Assembly: GCF_000003815.2 (NCBI RefSeq)
Contig: NC_049982.1
Coordinates: 8,559,241 to 8,605,606 of the forward strand
Direction: 5' to 3'
Length of the DNA stretch: 46,366 nt
DNA from: Branchiostoma floridae
Lineage: Eukaryota > Chordata > Leptocardii > Amphioxiformes > Branchiostomatidae
The translations under genes and the position numbers were made by a program. Every line of letters starts with the position of its first letter. Position 1 is the first letter of the stretch. This document shows positions 31,174-40,800 of the stretch, one piece after another. The notes beneath the pieces were generated by a model. It saw only the letters and a program-made list of their open reading frames with translations, was not told the origin of the DNA and searched no databases.

Positions 31174-33218
31174 ATGAAGCTGTCTCGGTTCCTGTGCTTC
31201 GGCGGCAGTAACCTCATTCTGCGGGAGAGGTTACGGCGCTATCTGGGGCCTATCTTTGACCCTGTTCGCGACAAGGTCACTCGGGTGTGTCAGACAACAG
31301 TCACTGTTACTATGGAGATCCTGTTATGGACGTATGCCTACACACACGCACTGCTGTCCATCCTTCTGGTTTGGGATATAACGCCCGCCATCACTGGAAG
31401 GAAGACTTACGCGCCAAGCCCTCTGGACCAGCGACGGAAGCCACAGAGGAACTCAGATGTGGTCATCCTGGTGGACGAGTACGAGTTTGAGGCTAACAAA
31501 GCTATTTTGTCAGAGAAAAGTGAGTATTTTCGAGCGATGTTTGGATCTGGGATGAAGGAGTCCAATCAGAGGATTTTGACATTACATGGCGTCCCGGCGG
31601 CCATTTTTGACATCATCATAGACTGCGTCCACGGCTCTCCTCTCGCGGTGACGGACGAGAACTTGGCGGATCTGGTGGCCGCGGCGTCGTTCCTCCAGAT
31701 GCCTTGCGTCATCACGGGCTGTGTGTTCTTCCTGCGCGCCAACATGGACGTGGAAAACTGCACGGACGTCCTGGCACTGGCCGAGATGTACGGGGTGCAG
31801 GAAATCATCGACGAGGTCCATAAGTTCATGCGAGACAATTACATCGACTTCTGCAAGAGTGAGAGCTACCAACTCCTCAGTCCTGAGAAAAGGGAATATC
31901 TGAAAACACTGAGGAACAGCGGGAAGCAGTATATAGGCATTATCAGCAAGGAGGGGGCCATGAGGGGCTTACAGGTGGATCCTGATGATGTGAAGAAGCT
32001 ACATTACTACGACGAGGAACAAGACAAGTGGAAACTGCTAGCTAATCTACCGGTAGAGGTAACTCTCTTTCACTCTTCCTTTAGCCTTGACTTTAACCCT
32101 TTGAGACATAATCATAAGCTTTTGAAGACTACGTTGAGACTGCACACATTGCATAAATGTCTCTGTTTCTTTTAACGTTTCAGGTCTCTCGATGGAACTG
32201 CAGCATCGCAGTGATTGACAACTACCTGTACGTGGTGGGCGGGTTCAAGCCGCGCACTGGAGACTCATGTTTCCAGTACCTGCCAGGAGCATACAGGTGA
32301 GCACACGTATACATACCTTTCAGTTGACTAACACTTGAGTAGCTATAAGGTGTGCGTGCACATGTGCGGGATTTCATACCTGTCAGGTACGTGTAGTTCA
32401 GTCACATGTCTGTCAGGTTCTAACAGGTGAGTCAGTGCTGGACCCTTACAGCCGATGTTTTGAATGTTCACCTGCTGAAAGCCACATGGTAATGGATAAC
32501 CGTACCCTTTTACCTGTTTTACCTTTGCAGATACAACCCGTGCAAGAATTCATGGGAAGAGGTCCGCGCCATGAGGAAGCGTCGTCGCCACTTCAGTCTC
32601 GTGCCGCTAGAGGGCGCGCTTTACGCCATCGGCGGCTGGTGGCTGGACGCCTTCGCTCCGGACGCACGGAGCCGCATGTTCGACTCCATCGAGAAGTACG
32701 ACCCCGAATCCGACAGATGGAGCATCGTCACCACCCTCCCCCTCCCCAGATATCGCGTACACATGACACTCACTCACGACAACCCCCTGGCAGTTGCCTT
32801 CGACTCTTCCATCTTCATCCTCCTGGCCTATAGGGGCATCATTGTCATGCACCAGTACACCCCCTCTACGGACAAATGGAGGGAGGTTTGCGAGGTGCCG
32901 TTTCACAACGAACTGTACACTGTCTACACGATGTTGTCGCTCGATGACGTCATCTACATTATAGGAGGGAATTTCGAGGAGAATATCGTGGTAAGTTATA
33001 CGCCGGAGACGGACGAATGGACTAAGCTGAGCTCGGTGACGAGGGTGGCGTATTTCAACGGCAGCGCCACCTTGCGGGGACGTAAGATCTACATCGGGAC
33101 GGCGGAAGACCAGACGCTGCAGGTGTACGATGTGGACACCAACACGTGGCAGCCGGCAGGGGGCGCCACTATGCCGTTCCTGGGACCGCTGGTCGCCTTC
33201 ACGCTATCACTGGGCTGA
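31174..33218 (+). CDS. BTB-BACK-kelch protein, three exons (KLHL42-like)
   Basis: Exons 31174-32058 (phase 0), 32184-32296 (0 to 2) and 32531-33218. Total 561 residues from the ATG at 31174, which directly follows a good acceptor. The BTB domain starts NSDVVILVDEYEFEANKAIL; a BACK-like NCTDVLALAEMYGVQEIIDE follows; kelch blades include DNYLYVVGGFKP, LYAIGGWW, DVIYIIGGNFEE and RKIYIGTAEDQ. It ends PFLGPLVAFTLSLG, against ALGPLEAFTIYL in its neighbour. The first 95 or so residues include a hydrophobic stretch absent from the neighbour, so the true start is uncertain; the frame is open from 31015. Inferred role: cullin-3 substrate adaptor. Confidence 0.88.
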
Positions 33219-34037
33219 ATATGGTAGATGGACAGTCTGATATCTAAAACTTTTCACCTTATACTGAGCATGTCACAGTGTTGAGTACACTATGTGGAGA
33301 GTACAGTATGTGGAGAGCACACTATGTTGACGTGGAGAGTACAGAATTGTGTAGAGGGGACCTATTTACTTAACACTAACAAGGAAAAAGATTGAGCTGC
33401 AATCACAGAAGTTTCGAAACACTGATCACCGTTCAGACCAGAATTTATTCATCTATCAATAAGATAGACATGCCGAAAGTTACACACCATCAAATAGAAC
33501 AGGATAAAAACTAAAATATTGATTTCCACCATATAGTTATATTCATATATTTTAAGAATAATTGTCTTCATTGCACTTTATCTGTTGACTGCAAGGTGAC
33601 AAAAACGCCTAGTTTGTTCATTGCCTATTCAAAAATCTTTAACAGTTAAAAATCGTCGGGTGAGTTTTATCAATCTGGAATGAGTTTGAGTTCTGAGTCT
33701 ACTACTAAAGGAATATTGGAACCGAGGTACTATTTCTTGTAAGCCCCAAGCTACGACGCAGACCGAAGGCACTTTGTTTCCAGAAAAGTAGTATTTACCG
33801 CAAGGTTTTGGACGGAAGATACAGATAGAAATTTTAAGCTAAGCTAAAAAAATCAAATTGAGACAACCACCAAACACATATATTGATTTTGTTGGTAACA
33901 CTACATGCATACTAGTATATGTACCCGTGCGAAATATCAAAACCGTACAATAACTTAATATGCATACCTTGGTTGCCGGAAAAAGCTGCACATTTGAAAT
34001 ACATATACAATCTAATTCCACAGCTGTTCTACCAGTG
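33219..34037. other. Convergent intergenic region
   Basis: 3' flanks of the second kelch gene (+) and of the Death-TIR gene (-). A short repeat of GTGGAGAGTACA occurs near 33294-33350. Minus-strand AATAAA words (TTTATT near 33440) could end the Death-TIR transcript. No gene is seen. Confidence 0.5.
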
Positions 34038-34815
34038 TCATAATATTGAGCAGGTTTTAGACTTTTTCTTTTTCATCTTCTTGCCTGTGTTCTTGTCTAC
34101 TTGGTCCATGCTACCCGTTGTTGTTGGCTGTACATGCGGTGGTGTGGACTTGACTGCATCTTGATGTTTGTTATTATCAACAGTGGGTGCTGTTTGTGGG
34201 ACGTTCTCTACTTCGTTTTCTTCGCGTGCATCTTTTGGGTCATCTGGCTCTTCTGCTTTGTCTGTGGTGGCTTCGCCATCCCCCTAGGAATAATAGTAGG
34301 CAAATTAAAAGATCATTTTGAGCTGGCTACACTCTACCGCTTTTCTTTGCACTTTCCACTTATAAACTCAGAACAATATCTCATTGGCTCACCAACTCGT
34401 GCATCGGAAATCTTTAAGATTAATTTGAAGTCACACGATCAAAGTTATCTATATACTTTCCAACCATAGGGTCTAGATATTAGATACCGTTGTGTTGTAG
34501 GCTTGTCCATTGGCTGCAGGACAAAATAACATCGGAATGATCAATTATTTTATGATAATTGAGACAAATTTATCCAACCAAGGTGAAAATAACAACCTCT
34601 GACGATGTAATATTTCGGTTTGTTTTCAAATCTAGATCTGTTCTTTTTTGAATCCAATGTTTTACCTTTTTTGCTGCAGCCGCTTTTGTCGGAGTTTGTC
34701 CTCTCTTCTCTTGCGGCTTAGCCTGAGGGCTGGGGCGTGCGGGTTTTGGAGCTGGGGTAGCATGACGGGAAACCTGTTGCAGCAATTCTTCAAACTTGGC
34801 GCCTTCCCAGTTGTT
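34038..34815 (-). CDS. Carboxy-terminal exons: basic tail and CaaX box
   Basis: Exon 34666-34815 encodes [20 protein letters not shown], then an Ala/Pro/Lys-rich stretch ending TKAAAAKK. Exon 34038-34283 encodes an acidic low-complexity region and ends [14 protein letters not shown] before TGA. The last four residues form a CaaX box; Leu at the end favours geranylgeranylation in the known rule. The Lys run resembles the K-Ras4B tail, which targets the plasma membrane by charge and prenyl group together. Confidence 0.82.
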
Positions 34816-37800
34816 CTATTATAACAACAGAAGACATCTGTGATTACCCATTCGTATAAACCAGAAGTGTGTCTATTTGAACATATAAAGCTGTAACGCT
34901 ACAAGTACGACCACTCTCGTAGAGCCTAGGTTGTACTGTACTGTACCTGAGTACTCTCATCCCTGCAGTCGATGTACAGGAGTTCCGTGAATGCCATGCT
35001 CATGGGGCCCTCTGGCGGCCAGGATGTGTCCTGCAGCAGCAGAGGCACTATGGGCTTGCGCAGTGCGTCCGCCAGGCTGACCTCCCTTCGGCAGTTTGCG
35101 GAGAGCGTGTATTTTGGGGTCACGCAGGAAACAACAACCTAGGGAAAAAGACATTATAAGATGTCAAAAATCAAAGTTATTACGGACAACATTTTGAACC
35201 ATTTTGTTTTCATGTGGTACTTCATCGAAACTGCTACAACCAAGGGAAACGAAACACGTCATACTGAATAATATGGGTACAGTATAGAATCATATGGAGC
35301 TGTGTTGGCAACAAATCAGGTAGAGGGATAAAAGAATCGTTAGCTGTTGGTGTATCTTGTTGATTATTTTGGCTCTTGATATCCAGACTAGATTCCAGAG
35401 TCATTGAAAACACAATATTGTCACCTTGGCACTCCTGATGCCCTTGTCAATCTTGCCGTAGAGCGCATCTCCTCCTCCCATCTGCTGTATGTCCATCCAA
35501 CAGGTGAAACCTCGTGACGTCAGCTGGCTGTACAGGGCCTTCACCTGCGGCTGGTGACCCCACTGGTAGGACAGGAACACTTCCGGGTTCACCACAGGTT
35601 CTACGTCCTGCTGAAATATAGATTTCGCGTCATTACCCAATGCTTCCATAGTGACAATAGATCTAGGTGCGAACAAAGACCAGTAAAGTATTTGTTCGCA
35701 AACTGGCAAGATAATCAGGATAGCTTACTCTCTCAAAAGTCTTACGAGGACTAAAAAGGCCTCATTTGTGAATTTAAAAAATGAGGGGTTTTCGAGCAAT
35801 CATTGCAAACTGAAGTTATTGGATCTATGAACTGACAAACCTTGTCTTCCACTGGCGTGCTGGACGTTTTTTCCTTCTTTTCAGACTTCTTTGTACTGCT
35901 GTCTTTCTCCTCTTTATTCTCAACGCTTGGTGTCCAATTCCTGTATTCTGTAGCGCGATCCAAACATATCCTGATTAGGTAATGATCCAAGAATATGTTT
36001 CTAGTTTCTAGTATTGGATAGAAGATATGTTCAAACTGGATGTGTATAGCAATGACCGTTCTTCTTAAGACATTGTATACTCTAAGAAAATTTCCAAAAG
36101 ACAGGACAGGAATGGTCAATCCTGACACATCTGTGATTGGACTTACTTGTGTAATATAATGTATCTATATATTATGTGTACTAATCCTACCATCCGTGAT
36201 GAGGCTCTGGTCCGGAGCGGCATGATAGGCCAGCTGTCCTAACAACTCGTAGAAGCTGGAATCAGGCCAGAATTTACCGGAACTGGAACTGGCACCGTGA
36301 AACATGATGTACAGGAGCTGGAAAGAACAAGAGATTATATCATAAAGATGGTGATATCATATGCTCATAGAGGAATGATGGATACCTATCTATCTTCATT
36401 CCAAGAATTGGCTTCATGACGTAAATGACCTTAAAATATGTTTGAAAGGTGCTACAAGTGTATCAAAATACTTAAAAAGACTATGCAACACTGTTGAGTT
36501 TACTATTTTCACGTACCTGAGAGAAAATCATGCTCATGGATCCAGGCGGCGGCCAGGGCGTGTTCTCCACCAGGAGGGGGATGATGGGTTTGTTCAGCAG
36601 GTTCGCCAGGTTGATCTGGATGGAAGATGAAGAAAAATGCATAATCTAACTACCAAAGTGGCCTGAAAATCCAACTTTGAAATGGTTATGATTTTACAAA
36701 CCTTCTATCATCTAGGACTCAACAATGTTAGTATATTGTACGAACTGACCTCATGGTTACAGTTTGTAGACTCTGCGTACTTGGGCGTGACCATGGCCAG
36801 AACAACCTTAGCTCCCCGCATGCCCTTGTCTATCTTCGCGTACAGCTGATCTCCTCCACCCATTTGTCCTATCATGAAAACAAAATTAAAATTGAATATT
36901 TAATATTAGAAATTCGTATTTGCATTTATAATAACGTTCATTAGAAATGAAACATGCAAGTACACCAGTCTAACGTACAGATGTAACGCCGATGATGGCC
37001 AAGAATCCAAGGTCTACTAAAAGATGATCTTACCGATATCCATCCAGCTCTCGTACCCAGCCATCTGCAGATGTTCCTTGATGAGTTTGACCTGGTCCTG
37101 AATGTCCCACTGGTAGCTGATGAAGATAGGCGGCGGGTTGGTGGGCTCGTCAGCCGCTGGTTTGGGTATTGCTGCGCCTACAGTAGAGATCCGAATGATT
37201 GTGTTAAGATAGTTTATTAGTCTCAACATGTACCTAATCTCACAATGACTGACGGAGAAATGTTCAGTAAACTTTAAAGTATATTACATTACGATAACTT
37301 TGAAACAATAAGTGTGTTCCTCTTATTACCAGCCTCCTCCATGGCGGTCTCGATGATTTCCGCGGCGTCTGTCCGGCCCATCTCCTGTAGGGACTTCAGC
37401 ACGGCGTAGGTGGCCTCGCTGCTGCGGTGGGTGTTGTACCTGACAGATACCAGTGATTTAGATATGATATCCCTTGGAAGCAGGCCCCGTTATAAACTAT
37501 TTCTCTAATATTTTGAAGCACATGGATCAAGAAGCAACTGGTCTAAAACTGCCTGGTCCAAATCCTATTCCGTTTTGAAGGCAAATAATAGATGGGTAAT
37601 TTACCATTCGTTGAGCATGGCCATGGTGGGGTCGGCGTTGGTAGCCCAGGCCCGGATGTCCTCGGGCCCGTAGCCGAGCCGGACCGCCAGGAACCTCCAG
37701 TCATAGTCACCTTCCTCATTCATCAACAGGGACACGTCACGGGACCACGCAGGGGCAGCACTGAGGGTCTGTCAATGACGGAGTCGGTCACACCGTGTCA

Positions 37801-40800
37801 GTAGCTTAAGGTAAACTTTATTGAGCTCAACGTTATCTCAAAACGGTACAAAAATAGAACTGCATCTTGGCAACAAGGCGTTTGTACCAAGACAATGAAT
37901 AAGTCATTAAGATAGGCTGTTTGGCATACATGAATGAACTGTTACTCGGCCACTACGTCTCCTCACATGTGGACAGTGGAAGCCTTGTAACCAACACACT
38001 TCAGGGTCTACAACAGCAACGACTCTTTGAATCCTCAGTCTGTTTATTCTCGAACACTTTCTGCTTTTCTCTCCATATGTGTAAGAATATCATCCACTTT
38101 CGTGCCTAGGATCTGTATCTCACGAGTAAATTCCTGCTTGAGACTATCTAAGTCAGAACGAAGGTTGGCAAGGTCTTGTCTCAATGGCGCGACCAGGACC
38201 ACTTCTATGGCGTCCAAAAGCTGCTGATGTTCTGGCAGAAGCTGGGCCTTGGCTGTGGCAACCGGGGTCTTAAAGTTGGAAAACAATTTGTTATTTCGGA
38301 ACTTGGAAATATATGTTGGATTGTTGACTTGATTTTGTCGCTAGTTGGAGTTAGATGTAGAGACCAACCTATAATGATCTTGAAGTTAGTTCATTAGTCC
38401 ATGCCCTGTACCCCTTAATATTAATATTTTGGTTAATGCAAAATAACATTTCATAGCTGTATACCACAGAAGTCTTTGCATGACTGTTAAATTACCACAG
38501 CAATCGCAAATCACGTACCTTGTGGTCTATCTCCTCCACTTTCTCCACCGTCTCGTCCACCACGTGCTCCAGCTCCGTCAGCTTCTCTTCCTGCTGCTGG
38601 ACGTCCTCCTTCACCTCCCCCAGCTGCTGCCGCTGGTCCGACACGTCATCCGCAAGGTCTTCAACCTGGGGAAAATAGACATAGTATCGCTTGCTTGGTC
38701 CACTTGGACTTATAGTATTTGTGTAGTAGAGTAGGCCTCAGAAGGACGACGGCTGAGACATCAAGATTTGCCGGTTTCGACCTGTTTTTCAAAAGTCTTC
38801 ATCAGCATCAGAAAGTATGTGTGAACATTGAAAGTCTTGAAAGAATGAATGTAAGGAAATGTGCCTGGCCAAATTTGTGCTTTTCTGATTCAGAAAGGAG
38901 ACATATCTTACTTTTTCCTCTGTTTTTGTAACTCGTTGGTCCAGCTTGTCCACCTCCTCTTTCTGCTCTTTGATATCCTGGTCCAAGCTCTTCAGGCTGT
39001 TGAAGAAAGGAAATCAAAAGCATCATTCTTGGTACAGACGTTTCGGTAGAACCATTGCTATTTAAGTATTGTAAGATTGACTCTTTTGACAGTCAAAATA
39101 CTTATTTTCACAAACCTTCTATCATCAAGGTAGTCCAGCATGCCTTGAGCCATGTCAGCAACGCCAGGTTGGCTGCTCTTCAGCAAAACTTCGATGTTCG
39201 TCCTCCGCTTCTCCAACACGGACTTGTACCGGCCGCCTACGGTCTTCATGAACATCAGGACAGAGCTTTGGTACGTGGCATCACCTGTTGTAAGCTTGTC
39301 CGTCAACAGGGCCATAACTCGCTCTGCGTACTCCTGAGTATTGGAATAGAAAGGCATAAACAAATCTATCAAAATCTGATTCTAGCGAAAGAATGTGTTA
39401 CTTTGTGTTATAGTGATGGTAGTTACGGAATTTGGATTTTGTAACTCACACTCGATCTTAGGATGTTATCATGGAGCTTATAATTTTGCAGAGTTAGAAT
39501 TGTCCTTTGTTGCCAGATGATTCCATTTTTGCAATGTTACAGACAATATCGTAGGATTGAATGACATGTATTGTTCACACATACCTCATTGTATAAGCCT
39601 ATGATAGACTCAACTTCGTAGATAAAGTAGCACATCATCGGCTGGGACTTGTACACCTTCTCTAATGTGTCAATCTTGTCCAGGAATGGTTTGGTGTCGT
39701 CCTTACAGAGCTCTTTCATGGTTTGCAGTGCATATGACATAGAGGACATGTTGTCGAAACCCTCTTCCAGCTTTTCTGCATATGGCATGAGGACCTGCAA
39801 ATTAAAGGAATACAACACCATTTAGTTGGGACTTGCATTGTCAGAAGAGTGTATGTCACATTTCTTTTCCGCATTGCCTTATGTTACAGCCTGACGATAC
39901 ATGCACGTACTTGTGGCTCCGTTTTTGACATCTCGTGGAAAAGGTGGTAGAAGCCGTAATGACTGTCAGCAGAAACGTCGTCCATCTTCTCCACTATTTC
40001 AGGGAGACGTTTCTTGAACGGTTCAGGGTTGTGCTTGTACACGGCCGGTAGCACGTCTGCGAAATTGTAGATAAACAAAGATATCCATTAGGTCATTCCC
40101 ATGTATTTCTCATAGAAAGTAAACCTTCTCTATCAATGATTCAGCGGACAACATCTACGTGAGGTCGTACAAAAGAGATAACGGAATACTCAAAATTCCA
40201 ATAAAAATTCAATCGATTGACAAGGGACGTATGGGTGATGATGGATATTGGTCAATAAACCATAAGTTTACTGACTAGCAATTGCATCGTTGGTATCGTT
40301 GTTGATGAAGGCATCCAGGAGCGGGTCTGCGTGCGGAGCCAGCACCTCCCCCTGCTGCATGAACATGTTGACGTAACTGGACAGGCTCATCTGCTCGGAC
40401 ACCTCTTCGTTACCAAGGAGACGGATGAAGCCAGGCGTCACCAACATCAGGTGCTCAGGATTACTCATGTTCTGTGTTTATAATCATCCGTTAGCAAACT
40501 TAAAAATGTAGTCTCAACAATCATTTTCATTGGAAGACATTTTCTTTCCTATGAACGACAGGTGATATGATGTTTCAAATCGACATCATTGTAAATGTGT
40601 AATGTTTTCCTGATGTATATGGTTGGTATTTTTGGTTCGCTTTATTGGTTCCAAAAAGCAAACAGAATAAGAGTGCTTGCTTTTTCGATTGACGTGCATA
40701 AAATCACAAATATAAAGAATGGTACAATTAAAGTTATCATAGAAAAAGAGGAAACACCTTGCTTGTAATCCGTCTATGCCCCTGGTAGGCTNNNNNNNNN

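Noticed and set aside
31287-31903. Overlapping plus and minus frames inside the second kelch gene
   Set aside because: Shadows of the BTB coding frame, produced by its high GC content.
37605-37768. Death-TIR part as an independent gene
   Set aside because: There is no in-frame start before the acceptor and only about 50 bases between the poly(A) signal and the exon.
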